NCBI GenBank assembly: GCA_902570155.1
Contig: CACFXU010000003.1
Location: 86,181-150,180, forward strand
Source of the DNA: an uncultured Alphaproteobacteria bacterium
GTDB taxonomy: Bacteria; Pseudomonadota; Alphaproteobacteria; HIMB59; GCA-002718135
Direction of reading: 5' to 3'
DNA length: 64,000 nucleotides
Shown: positions 8,257-16,653 of the stretch, one piece after another
Layout: each line of letters opens with the position of its first letter
How positions within the stretch are numbered: position 1 is the first letter of the stretch
Notes under the pieces: generated by a model
The model's database searches: none
What the model was told of the DNA's origin: nothing
What the model saw: only the letters and a program-made list of their open reading frames with translations
Position numbers and translations under genes: made by a program

Positions 8257-10082
8257 TTAATAACTTGATTTGTAAAATTTTCTAAATTTTTATTCATTTC
8301 CTCATCTGGTAGATGAAAACCTTTAATTGTCTCTTTCCAATCTAGTTTTGAATAATCATCATATTTGTTAACAAAATATTCATTTTCTTTTAAATTAATT
8401 TCATTGTTCTTTTCTTTTAATGAAAACAAGAGGAATATCCAAGATCGTGGTTCCAACTCTTTAATTTTTTGAGCTTGAGTTATACAAACATCATAATCCT
8501 TTTTACAAAAATAACCTAAGACAAGATCTCTATACCTGTTATCTGATGTTTTTTGACCGGCAGGTATAGGATCTAATTCAAGTGCTTTATGAAGTAATTC
8601 TAATCCTTGATCAATTTTTTTATTTCTTACTAATATTTCACCGTAAACTGCAAGTACTCTTGGATCATTTGGATTCATAGAGTAGGCAATCTTTCCGTGT
8701 TCTTCTGACTCCTCATATTTTTTTTGCATTAAGGAAATAGCAGAGCTAATTCTTCTCACTTCATAATCGTTCTCATCATGCTCTAAACTTTTTTTAATAT
8801 GGTGAAAAATCATTTTCATCATTTTATCATTATCTTCATAATATTGTTTACCTAGGCCGCCACCAATTGTACAAGCTTTAAGTGAGTGTGCTCTTGCATT
8901 CGTTTCATCTTGTTCGAGAGCTTTATCAAAGTGATATAAAGCCTTATCATTATGTTCTTTTGCGGATGATTGTCTAAGCCAGTGATATCTTCCAATAACT
9001 AAATTTTCATAAGAATTTAAATTCTCAGTCGGTTTTCTTTTAATATTTTGTAAATTTGTAATTTCTATATTACCTAATAATTCTTTTGATATCTTTTGTA
9101 CAATTTCATCTTGGATATCAAAAATATCCTCAAGAACTCTATCATATCGATCACCCCATATAATAGAACCATCTTTTGCATTAGTTAAATCTACTGCTAC
9201 TCTTAATCTATTACCAGCTGATCTAATGTTTCCACCAACTAAAAAATCAATTTTATGTTTTTTTGCAAATGTAAGTGCGTCCTCATTACTTTTATCATGA
9301 TCGTCACATGTTTTTTTTGAAACAACATCAAATTCTTTTAATCTAGAAAATTCTATAATTAAATCACCTGTTATAGCTTCAACCAAAAATTCACTGTCAT
9401 CATTTTTGCTTACATTCTTAAATGTAAGTATTGCTATTTTTGGCTGTGAAGAATTTCTTGTAATAATTACATTATCATCTTTTTTATTATTTTCATCTTC
9501 CTTGTTCTCCTCATTAACTTCTTCAGAGAAAAAATCATCATCATCTATTTTTAAACCTTTTACTTTGAAAACCTCAAACTCATCGCTTATATTTTTGAGT
9601 TTTCTTGTACCATCAGCTTCTATTGAATAATCAATTCTTTTATCAACTTGATCTTTGACTATTTTTGATACAAGAATTTTACCTGGCTCACTTTGACTTT
9701 CTAATCTTGCAGCAACATTTACACCTGAACCCATAATGTTATTATTTTCTACAATTACATCATCTACATGAATGCCAACTCTCCAGCTTAATTGTAACTT
9801 AGTTAAAGAATGTTCATTTCTTTCATATAGTTTATCCTGAAATTCGATAGCAGCTTTCACACACTGTACAGGACTCGCAAATTCGGCAACTACAGAATCA
9901 CCAGCAGTTGAAAAAATTTTACCATCAAATTTAGCTATAATTTCATCAATAATTTTTCTGCATTCATTAAGATTAGATAACGTTAATTCTTCATTTTCTT
10001 CCATATGTTTACTGAAATTTACACAATCAGTAGCTAAGATAGTTGCGAGTTTTCTTTCTGTATTCATATTTTTTTTTATCAA
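8253..10082 (-). CDS. Class III nucleotide cyclase with TolB-like and TPR domains
   Basis: A protein of 609 residues. An N-terminal cyclase domain (about 8-185) has metal aspartates D19 (LATDCVNF) and D62 (AGDSVV) plus VNVAARL. An acidic linker leads to a domain (about 213-350) of the kind found in many proteobacterial cyclases (PKIAILTFKNVS... GSIIWGDRYDR), followed by TPR-like repeats (about 360-560). The usual adenine-selecting lysine is absent: the position four before D62 is serine (STAGD), so substrate choice cannot be predicted. An alternative start is the Met at residue 6 (10067). It converges on the K+ channel gene. Confidence 0.87.
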   Translation of the reverse strand: MIKKNMNTERKLATILATDCVNFSKHMEENEELTLSNLNECRKIIDEIIAKFDGKIFSTAGDSVVAEFASPVQCVKAAIEFQDKLYERNEHSLTKLQLSWRVGIHVDDVIVENNNIMGSGVNVAARLESQSEPGKILVSKIVKDQVDKRIDYSIEADGTRKLKNISDEFEVFKVKGLKIDDDDFFSEEVNEENKEDENNKKDDNVIITRNSSQPKIAILTFKNVSKNDDSEFLVEAITGDLIIEFSRLKEFDVVSKKTCDDHDKSNEDALTFAKKHKIDFLVGGNIRSAGNRLRVAVDLTNAKDGSIIWGDRYDRVLEDIFDIQDEIVQKISKELLGNIEITNLQNIKRKPTENLNSYENLVIGRYHWLRQSSAKEHNDKALYHFDKALEQDETNARAHSLKACTIGGGLGKQYYEDNDKMMKMIFHHIKKSLEHDENDYEVRRISSAISLMQKKYEESEEHGKIAYSMNPNDPRVLAVYGEILVRNKKIDQGLELLHKALELDPIPAGQKTSDNRYRDLVLGYFCKKDYDVCITQAQKIKELEPRSWIFLLFSLKEKNNEINLKENEYFVNKYDDYSKLDWKETIKGFHLPDEEMNKNLENFTNQVIN

Positions 10083-10218
10083 AAATTTATAGTATAATCA
10101 TCAAAAATTAATAATTAAATTTTAATATTATTATATTACAAATGTAAATATTGACAAAGTTCAAACATGATAAGTATTTTAATTAATAATTATTTAAATT
10201 TAAGGGAAAGAAGAAATT

Positions 10219-10623
10219 ATGATTATAGCTTGGGGTGGAACTTTAAATCTAGTTTTGTACATTATAAGCATGTTGGGTTTAGGTTATTATGCATTTCTTA
10301 CAGTATTAAGTCCTAATACATTAGTCACTAGATATGATTTAGGAGAAAAATCAGTTCCTATTATAAGAATCGTTGGAACTTTTGTGTTGCCAATTTTAAT
10401 TTTGGGAATTTATTTACTATTTCGAGGACCTGAAGGTGCATGGTTATTTTTTGTATTGAATTTTCTTGTTTCAACACATCAGGTAATTTTAGGTTGGGCA
10501 ACAAGGCTTAAGATTATTGATCCTGATTCAAAACAAGATGTAGGAGATGAGATAGTGGGGCACGTATTTGTTATTATAGCGATTGTTTTAATCTATCGAC
10601 TTTCATATACAATATACATTTAA
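10219..10623 (+). CDS. Small membrane protein of unknown function (4 TM)
   Basis: A 134-residue protein with about four hydrophobic helices and no recognised motif. A purine-rich AAGGGAAAGAAG stretch just before the ATG can serve as ribosome-binding site, and TTGACA at 10151-10156 may be the -35 box of its promoter, although the -10 is weak. It ends at a strong terminator. I do not recognise the family. Confidence 0.65.
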   Translation: MIIAWGGTLNLVLYIISMLGLGYYAFLTVLSPNTLVTRYDLGEKSVPIIRIVGTFVLPILILGIYLLFRGPEGAWLFFVLNFLVSTHQVILGWATRLKIIDPDSKQDVGDEIVGHVFVIIAIVLIYRLSYTIYI

Positions 10624-10633
10624 TTACATTTAG

Positions 10634-10658
10634 GCTGGGATTTAAATCCCAGCTTTTT
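10634..10658 (+). terminator. Rho-independent terminator
   Basis: A perfect 20-base palindrome, GCTGGGATTTAAATCCCAGC (10634-10653), is followed by five T (10654-10658). It ends the upstream plus-strand membrane-protein gene. The T-run also contains the stop codon of the convergent minus-strand gene. Confidence 0.85.
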
Positions 10659-11193
10659 ACCTTAAAGAAAATTCTTTAATTTCTGAAAATTCAAAACCAT
10701 CAAATGCATCTTTCAAAGAATATTTTGCTTCTAAAACAATACCATCTTTATCAAGGAAGAAATCAGCAGTAGCTATATCGAGATATCCTCCAAGTTTAAT
10801 CGGAATATATCCTTTTAGCATTGCAGCTATAGCTTTAGGGAACTTGAATATAAAAGCATTCATTAATTTTCCCATTGATCTCTCTATTTCATATTTTTTA
10901 TAATAAGAAAAATCTGGATCTGCTACAATCGTAAATGGAAGAGGGCCATGCTTTTTCATTTGTTTTTTTAAATTTTCAACAGATGAATGAAATACTAAAA
11001 CTATTTCAAAGTTTTTACCAAATTCATTATGTTTATTTTTTAAATGATTCACTTCTAGATTACAAAACATACAAGAAGCAAATCTCATATATTTTAAATA
11101 CACTTTTTTTCCTTTAAAATTATTTAGATCAAAATCTGATCCATCCATTTTTTTTAATTTTAACTCTGGAGTATCACCTTTTTTTATTTTCAT
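10657..11193 (-). CDS. Peroxiredoxin-like (AhpC/TSA, thioredoxin-fold) protein
   Basis: A 178-residue thioredoxin-fold protein. It opens with the typical AhpC/TSA strand order, and the redox motif is C41-M-F-C44 after the KYMRFAS strand. That CxxC spacing is closer to peroxiredoxin-like proteins than to classical 2-Cys peroxiredoxins, which use a TxxC motif. No signal peptide. Likely a cytoplasmic thiol peroxidase or reductase. Its stop lies inside the terminator T-run of the convergent gene. Confidence 0.75.
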   Translation of the reverse strand: MKIKKGDTPELKLKKMDGSDFDLNNFKGKKVYLKYMRFASCMFCNLEVNHLKNKHNEFGKNFEIVLVFHSSVENLKKQMKKHGPLPFTIVADPDFSYYKKYEIERSMGKLMNAFIFKFPKAIAAMLKGYIPIKLGGYLDIATADFFLDKDGIVLEAKYSLKDAFDGFEFSEIKEFSLR

Positions 11194-11241
11194 ATCTAAA
11201 CTTTAATACTATAATTATAAAAAAAGTAATATTTAATTTTA

Positions 11242-11667
11242 ATGACATTAATAATAACACTTAAGTTTATACACTACCTTGCAATTGTTTTTTCAGGTGG
11301 TGTTTTAGTTGGTAGTGGAGTGATTCAATCTGTTTATGCTAAAGCAAATCAAATTCCTGATCTAACCACAGCTAAGATTTTGAAGTTACTTGGCTATATT
11401 GGTCTTATATCCCTAATTGTTTTGTGGATATCTGGAATTATACTATCAATTAATCTCTATGGCGGCTTTATTATTAATAGTGCATTTACAATCAAAATAA
11501 TTGCAGCAGGTTTTCTTTTAGGACTATCTGCCTTTGTAAATTTTCATGTTTTTAATTTCTCTAAAAATAATTTACCACCAAATAAAACTATTATGAAAAT
11601 AGCAACAATGAGTGGAAGAGGACTGTTAGTAATAGTTTTAATTGCAGCAGCAATTGCATTCTATTAA
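11242..11667 (+). CDS. CopD/DUF2269-like small membrane protein
   Basis: A 141-residue protein with four predicted helices. An early histidine in the first helix (LKFIHYLAIV) and a second in the third helix (NFHVFNF) resemble heme- or copper-linked CopD/DUF2269-like proteins, but I cannot confirm the family. It is divergent from the peroxiredoxin-like gene, with 48 bases between starts. Function unknown. Confidence 0.6.
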   Translation: MTLIITLKFIHYLAIVFSGGVLVGSGVIQSVYAKANQIPDLTTAKILKLLGYIGLISLIVLWISGIILSINLYGGFIINSAFTIKIIAAGFLLGLSAFVNFHVFNFSKNNLPPNKTIMKIATMSGRGLLVIVLIAAAIAFY

Positions 11668-11744
11668 ATTAAAACATGTTTTACATTTATTTATATGTGA
11701 ATAAGATTTTATAAATTTTAAAAAAAATATTTTAAATAATTTTT

Positions 11745-13220
11745 TTATTGATGAGGATTTGATACAATAGGCCAAATTCTTCTTTTTAATTTAAAGTATT
11801 TATTTTTTTTTGGATTATTTGGATAGATACCATCTATAGAAGCATAAATTATTTCTGATACATGTGGTTTAAATGATTTATAGAAATGATTTGTAGATTT
11901 AACAATTATAATATTCTTCTTTGATATATTTATGCCTAACTTACTAAATAGATCTATTGAAAATGTTTGACACCTATTTGAATTTAATACAACTTCAATC
12001 CCATCAAAAATTATGCAAGCACTATCTCCCATGGGCACAAGAGAAGTCCCAAATTTTTGATAGACATTTTTTTTTATTTTTTTAATTAAAACTTTCTTTT
12101 GTATTGGCCCTCCAGATCCTTTAATAATTTTTGATCCAAAATTTAAATTTATTTCTTTATTTTCTCCTGCTCTATGACATAACTTAACTGCTAAAGGATC
12201 CCAAATAGAGCCTAAGGCAATATTTTTTAACTTCATTGATATTACTTTTTTAATTAAAGTTGTTGAATCTCCAGGTACTCCTCCACCAGGGTTATCCCAA
12301 ATATCAGCAATTAAAATAGGTTTTTTATTTTTTATTGAAAATTTTTTAGCTTCTTTCAAAGAGTTTGTTGCTGAGAATGTTTTTGGAGCTAAATTTTTTC
12401 TTTTACTAAAAAGACTCATCCCTAATTCATAAGATATTTTGTCACCATATTTTTTTTTATTATTTGTTATGACTACTATTTTGGCTCCTAGATCAGGAGA
12501 GTCTCCAGCCATAAAACCATGAATAACTGAAATTGACAATATAGGACTTTTATTTTCTAATAATTTAATTTTATCTATAAAAGATCTCATTGGCTCTTTG
12601 CTTGTAGGTAAAATAGTCATCATTTTAACATCAAATACAGAAATTTTAGGTTTGATATTTTTATTGAATGTTTTGATAGATAAATTAATACAATTTTTAG
12701 CTGTCTCTACAAAATCTGTATGAGGAAATTCTTTAAACACTGTTAAAATGTTAGTATTCGTAATAAATTTTTTACTTAAATGACTATGAGGATCAAAAGT
12801 TACACCTATAACAACATCTGGACCAACTATTTTTCTAATATTTTTTACTAAATCTCCCTCACAGTCTACGCAGTTTTTAGCTATCATTGCTCCATGTAAA
12901 CCTAAAAGAACCATATCCAATTTACCTGCATTTTTTACTTCTTTTAGAATTAATTTTTTTAAATCATTCCATGTTTTTGAATCAATTAATCCACCTGGCT
13001 CAGCCCAAGTAGCAGTACCTTCTATTAATTTAATTTCACCATTAGCTTTTCTTTTTCGTAATAGTGGAAAAAGGGCAGAGCATAAAGTTGGTGTTTTGGG
13101 ATGATGATATGGTTTTGCAAAAAATGTTTCTTTAAAACTTTTCATATTAGTTTTTAGAGGTGAGAATGTATTTGTTTCTGTTGCTAAGGAAGCACAATAA
13201 ACTTTAGGTATTTTTTTCAT
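11745..13220 (-). CDS. M81-family metallopeptidase (MlrC-like)
   Basis: A protein of 491 residues with the M81/MlrC layout: an N-terminal DUF1485 domain opening with SLATETNTFSP, metal-ligand candidates in LLGLHGAM and FDPHSH, and a C-terminal domain with WDNPGGGVPGDST. MlrC hydrolyses linearised microcystin in Sphingomonas, but most bacterial members have unknown peptide or amide substrates. No signal peptide. Lysine and isoleucine are frequent, as in its neighbours. It ends 78 bases from the convergent membrane-protein gene. Confidence 0.88.
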   Translation of the reverse strand: MKKIPKVYCASLATETNTFSPLKTNMKSFKETFFAKPYHHPKTPTLCSALFPLLRKRKANGEIKLIEGTATWAEPGGLIDSKTWNDLKKLILKEVKNAGKLDMVLLGLHGAMIAKNCVDCEGDLVKNIRKIVGPDVVIGVTFDPHSHLSKKFITNTNILTVFKEFPHTDFVETAKNCINLSIKTFNKNIKPKISVFDVKMMTILPTSKEPMRSFIDKIKLLENKSPILSISVIHGFMAGDSPDLGAKIVVITNNKKKYGDKISYELGMSLFSKRKNLAPKTFSATNSLKEAKKFSIKNKKPILIADIWDNPGGGVPGDSTTLIKKVISMKLKNIALGSIWDPLAVKLCHRAGENKEINLNFGSKIIKGSGGPIQKKVLIKKIKKNVYQKFGTSLVPMGDSACIIFDGIEVVLNSNRCQTFSIDLFSKLGINISKKNIIIVKSTNHFYKSFKPHVSEIIYASIDGIYPNNPKKNKYFKLKRRIWPIVSNPHQ

Positions 13221-13241
13221 GATAAATATAAATTAAAAATA

Positions 13242-14300
13242 TTATATTTTTTTAGCAGCAGATGTCTCTTTAATATTACTAAGCTTAGTGTATCGATCAA
13301 TCATTTGAGTAGTTTTATGCCCACTTTGAGCCATTATTTCATGAGTTGGGACACCATTCATTCTAGCTTGAGTAATAGAACCAATTCTTAAACTGTGGCC
13401 TGAAATTTTATCACAATTATCTAAATCAGCTTCTCTTGCTCTTTTTTTAAGTATTAGGACAAAGCTTGTATCTGTAAGACTTATTTTTTGATTTTTATTA
13501 TTTAGAATATATTTTTCAATATTATTAGCTTTATTTATTTTATAGAATAGGGGGCCTTGATCTATTAAAGCTACTTCTAACCAATCTTTTAGTGCTTTTA
13601 CTGGACAATAACCATTATTAGTTTTGGGAAGGTATATCATTCTTCCCTCACCTTTTTGATCAGTCTTAGAAAAAGGTATCAATACCTGAACACCATCCTC
13701 TTCAAAATTTAAATGTTCATATTTCATACCTAAAAGCTCAGATCTTCTACAAAAACTATAAAAACCTATTAAAATAAGAGCTCTATCTCTTATGTTTCTA
13801 AAATCTTCGTTATTATTTGGAATTTTATCAATAATTTTTTCAATATCTGCTTTTAGCAACTCTCTTGCTTGACCAGATTTATTATTTTTTTCATCTCTAA
13901 CAATTGCACTTATTGTTTCAGAGATATTTGGATTTTTTCTATCAAATTGAAAACCATTAACTCTATATTTATATGTGATAGATGCTAAGATTCTTTGTAT
14001 AGTGGAAGCTTTATAGGCAGTAGAGGAGTAGGGGTTGTTATTTACATTTTCTCTACCCGGTATGTTGCTCGATCCTTTAAATATTTTCGCCTCAGGATCT
14101 TCATGAAGCCAATCCATATAATTAGCTGTTAATGCGTAAGCACTATCTAGATCATCAACATCTAAAGGACTGCAATTGTATTTATTTTTGCAATAATCTA
14201 TAAACTTTAACCAATCTCCATGATACTTATCTTGAGTGTTTTTAGCTTTCGATTTTTCCTTTAGTTTATTTACGTTTTCATTTAAAGATATTTTAACCAT
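13242..14300 (-). CDS. Tyrosine recombinase / phage-type integrase
   Basis: A 352-residue protein from the Met at 14300; the longer frame to 14372 adds a low-complexity hydrophobic leader that is unlikely to be real. A SAM-like N-terminal core-binding domain (about 10-135) precedes a catalytic domain with the full set R185 (RRSEL), K212, H302-x-x-R305, H328 (SGHKT) and Y337. It may catalyse site-specific integration or excision. It stands alone between an M81 peptidase and a sirtuin, with no phage genes near it. A 24-base palindrome overlaps its probable promoter. Confidence 0.9.
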   Translation of the reverse strand: MVKISLNENVNKLKEKSKAKNTQDKYHGDWLKFIDYCKNKYNCSPLDVDDLDSAYALTANYMDWLHEDPEAKIFKGSSNIPGRENVNNNPYSSTAYKASTIQRILASITYKYRVNGFQFDRKNPNISETISAIVRDEKNNKSGQARELLKADIEKIIDKIPNNNEDFRNIRDRALILIGFYSFCRRSELLGMKYEHLNFEEDGVQVLIPFSKTDQKGEGRMIYLPKTNNGYCPVKALKDWLEVALIDQGPLFYKINKANNIEKYILNNKNQKISLTDTSFVLILKKRAREADLDNCDKISGHSLRIGSITQARMNGVPTHEIMAQSGHKTTQMIDRYTKLSNIKETSAAKKI

Positions 14301-14307
14301 ATATATA

Positions 14308-14331
14308 TTACGATAATTACAGTTATCGTAA
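14308..14331. repeat. Inverted repeat upstream of the integrase
   Basis: TTACGATAA (14308-14316) and its exact complement TTATCGTAA (14323-14331) flank a 6-base spacer, starting 8 bases upstream of the integrase ATG. It could be an operator for autoregulation or a recombinase core site; the sequence alone cannot tell. Confidence 0.6.
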
Positions 14332-14460
14332 ATAATAGTCAAGAAATAAATATAAATGATATATATCAACAATTTATATATATTATCTAAATCTTTTTAC
14401 AATATTACAAACTAGATATAGATTTTCACGTGTAATAAAATACTGTATATAGTGTATCAA

Positions 14461-15186
14461 ATGGAACAATTACCGCAGATTTCAGCTGATTCCCAGATCT
14501 TTGTATTAACGGGCGCTGGTATAAGTAAAGAGTCTGGAATTGAAACTTTTAGAGACTCTGATGGACTTTGGAATAATCATAGAATTGAGGATGTTGCCAG
14601 TCTTGAAGGTTTCTATAGAAACCCTACTCTTGTCTATGATTTTTATAATAAACGTCGAAAAGAACTAAATTCAGGAATTAAGCCAAATAAGGCCCATATT
14701 CTTCTTCGTGAATTAGAAAAAACGTATAATATACATATAGTTACACAAAATATCGATAATCTGCATGAGATTGGAGGCTCATCATCAATAATTCACATGC
14801 ATGGTGAGTTAAATAAAGCTAGGTGTATCAGGAATGAAAATCACGTATTTGAGTGGCTAGAGGACCTAAATGAGGCCCATAAATGCCCTGAATGCGGTTC
14901 ACAAATGAGACCTCATATTGTGTGGTTTGGTGAAATGCCAATGCAAATGGATGAAATTCATGATTTGGCAGTAAAATCTAGTCTGTTTATCTCAATTGGC
15001 ACTTCTGGAGAGGTCTACCCTGCTGCTGGCTTTGTTACAATGTTCAAGGACATGCGAAAACCAACTGTAGAATTAAATTTAGAACCATCACGTAATCAAG
15101 ATCAATTTGATTTTGCCATTCATAAGCCTGCTACAGTTGCTGTTGAGGAATTTAAAAATTTACTTTTAAGCAATTTAAAAAACTAA
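14461..15186 (+). CDS. cobB: NAD-dependent protein deacylase, sirtuin class III (CobB)
   Basis: A protein of 241 residues from ATG 14461; a GTG three codons upstream is the alternative. NAD-binding TGAGISKESGIETFRD, TQNIDNLH and catalytic H114 (HMHGE) are present. Y62 and R65 in FYNKRR form the Y-x-x-R acyl pocket that marks desuccinylase/demalonylase-capable sirtuins such as SIRT5 and E. coli CobB. Zinc-site cysteines are C122 and C142/C145, with the same reduced pattern as E. coli CobB. Likely removes acetyl or succinyl groups from metabolic enzymes. Confidence 0.93.
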   Translation: MEQLPQISADSQIFVLTGAGISKESGIETFRDSDGLWNNHRIEDVASLEGFYRNPTLVYDFYNKRRKELNSGIKPNKAHILLRELEKTYNIHIVTQNIDNLHEIGGSSSIIHMHGELNKARCIRNENHVFEWLEDLNEAHKCPECGSQMRPHIVWFGEMPMQMDEIHDLAVKSSLFISIGTSGEVYPAAGFVTMFKDMRKPTVELNLEPSRNQDQFDFAIHKPATVAVEEFKNLLLSNLKN

Positions 15187-15269
15187 TTTATTCACATTAT
15201 TATATTTTTTTAAACAATAAATTTTTTCTAGAACTTTCTTTATAAAGAATCATTAGCATTAATGTTTTT

Positions 15270-15427
15270 ATGACAAGAAAACGTCCTGATTATACTGAAG
15301 CACGTAATTATTATATCAAAGGATATAAAAATGAGTACCCTACTCTTCTTTAATGCATGATGTTCATCCATTTCGTAAAGACGGTGAGCGAAGATGTTTT
15401 TCTTTTAATGCATTTGTAAAAACTTAA
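15270..15427 (+). pseudogene. Possible remnant of a small gene (two short frames)
   Basis: Two short frames follow one another: 15270-15353 (27 codons, MTRKRPDYTEARNYYIKGYK...) and 15353-15427 (24 codons, MHDVHPFRKDGERRCFSF...), in different frames. Their composition (Arg, Tyr, Cys, His) looks more like real protein than chance AT-rich sequence. They could be one gene broken by a frameshift or two micro-proteins. The rest of the 15187-15450 gap is AT-rich with nothing recognisable. Confidence 0.3.
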
Positions 15428-15450
15428 AACTTATTTTGTATTTGTCTAGA

Positions 15451-16629
15451 TTATTGACTTTTTTCTACAACTCCTGCTACTTTATTTTGGTTCATAAGAA
15501 ATGTCATTAGAATTGATATTATAAAAAATAAAATGCAAAATGCATAAACATTAAATGTAAGCCCGTTTACAGAGGCAGAGTATCCAATTATTGCTGGTCC
15601 AAAAACAAACCCTGATTGTCCTAAGCTAGTAACATGTGAAATTGTTATTGGAATTGGTTTATATGATGTCCTCACTGACTCTCTAATTATAATTGGCATA
15701 AAATTTGAGCTAAGAAAACCAAAAAGAGCAACACCAAAAAATATTATATAAACATTCATCGTTAAAGTTGATAAAAATAAGATCACAGAGCCTAAGACGG
15801 AAAAAAGTGGACCAACAAATATTTCATTTAAAACTTTTATAAGGGAAGGTGCAATTATGTTACTGATTATTGCTCCAAAGTTGAAAAAGAATACAATAGA
15901 ACCAGCAAGAAATAAACTTGAATTTAAATCTTCTAACATCCAGGCAGAAGACCACACCATAATTATGCCCATTGAAGCAGTCTGAAACATATTTATTATT
16001 CCAAATAAAAAAGTTTTAGGTGATGGTAAGGAAAATTTAGGTGCGTTGTTAGTAATGTCATATTTTCTATTAAGACCGTAAAATTGTAAAAATACTAAAG
16101 CGGATAATGCTATAATACCTAAAACTGAAAAGTAATTAAAAGGGTCAAAATTGTATCCCAGTGAAATAGTAGACAAGGCAGCTGCACTTATTGATCCAAA
16201 AGCCCAAGAAGTTTTAAATATTGGTGTTAATATCTTTTTGGTTTTATTTTCAATTATTGTTACCTGAGTTAATGCACAGGGAGCCTGAATTCCCATACCA
16301 ATTCCAAATATCGCATAACTTAATATTAAAAAATAATAAGTTTCGAAATAAAAAACTGATAATGGAACAAAGGAAATAATTATTCTAGAAATTTTTAAAC
16401 AATTAGTTGTTCCAATTTTTGGTATTAAAAATCTCGAAGAGAGTAAATTAGACAAGATTACAAATACCCCAAAAAAAGTAACAGCAAATCCAAATTCTTC
16501 TTTAGATATTTTTAAGAGATCAAGTACAATTGGAGTATAAATCATAAAAGAACTTATTAAAAAAAAAGTGAAGAATCCTACTGAGTAGGTTGCATAAAAT
16601 GATTTTAATAATTGTTCATTTTCTGACAT
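15451..16629 (-). CDS. MFS transporter (paralogue 1)
   Basis: A 392-residue protein with about twelve membrane helices and the length of a major facilitator carrier. Conserved stretches include KIGTTNCL after the second helix and GIGMGIQAPCALTQ in the fourth. It shares these with the upstream neighbour (KIGTTNCL, GAVVGIQAPSLFTQ), so the pair arose by duplication. The substrate is unknown. The 22-base gap to the neighbour contains a triplet repeat. Confidence 0.88.
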   Translation of the reverse strand: MSENEQLLKSFYATYSVGFFTFFLISSFMIYTPIVLDLLKISKEEFGFAVTFFGVFVILSNLLSSRFLIPKIGTTNCLKISRIIISFVPLSVFYFETYYFLILSYAIFGIGMGIQAPCALTQVTIIENKTKKILTPIFKTSWAFGSISAAALSTISLGYNFDPFNYFSVLGIIALSALVFLQFYGLNRKYDITNNAPKFSLPSPKTFLFGIINMFQTASMGIIMVWSSAWMLEDLNSSLFLAGSIVFFFNFGAIISNIIAPSLIKVLNEIFVGPLFSVLGSVILFLSTLTMNVYIIFFGVALFGFLSSNFMPIIIRESVRTSYKPIPITISHVTSLGQSGFVFGPAIIGYSASVNGLTFNVYAFCILFFIISILMTFLMNQNKVAGVVEKSQ

Positions 16630-16632
16630 ATA

Positions 16633-16653
16633 ATTATTATTATTATTATTATT
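16633..16653. repeat. (ATT)7 triplet microsatellite
   Basis: Seven ATT units lie in the 22-base gap between the two MFS genes and run into the stop codon of the upstream one (complement of 16652-16654). Length changes here would alter spacing between the two cistrons. Confidence 0.8.

Noticed and set aside
14300..14372. Longer start for the integrase (24 extra codons)
   Set aside because: The extension is Ile/Tyr-rich, crosses the palindrome and promoter region, and has no ribosome-binding site.
15239..15255. 17-base string shared with 45385-45401 (TTTATAAAGAATCATTA)
   Set aside because: In AT-rich DNA of this length one such match is expected by chance; no further similarity around it.
15353..15427. 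HPFRKDGERR resembles a Fic-domain motif (HPFxxGNGRxxR)
   Set aside because: Two core positions differ and the frame is only 24 codons, far too short for a Fic fold.
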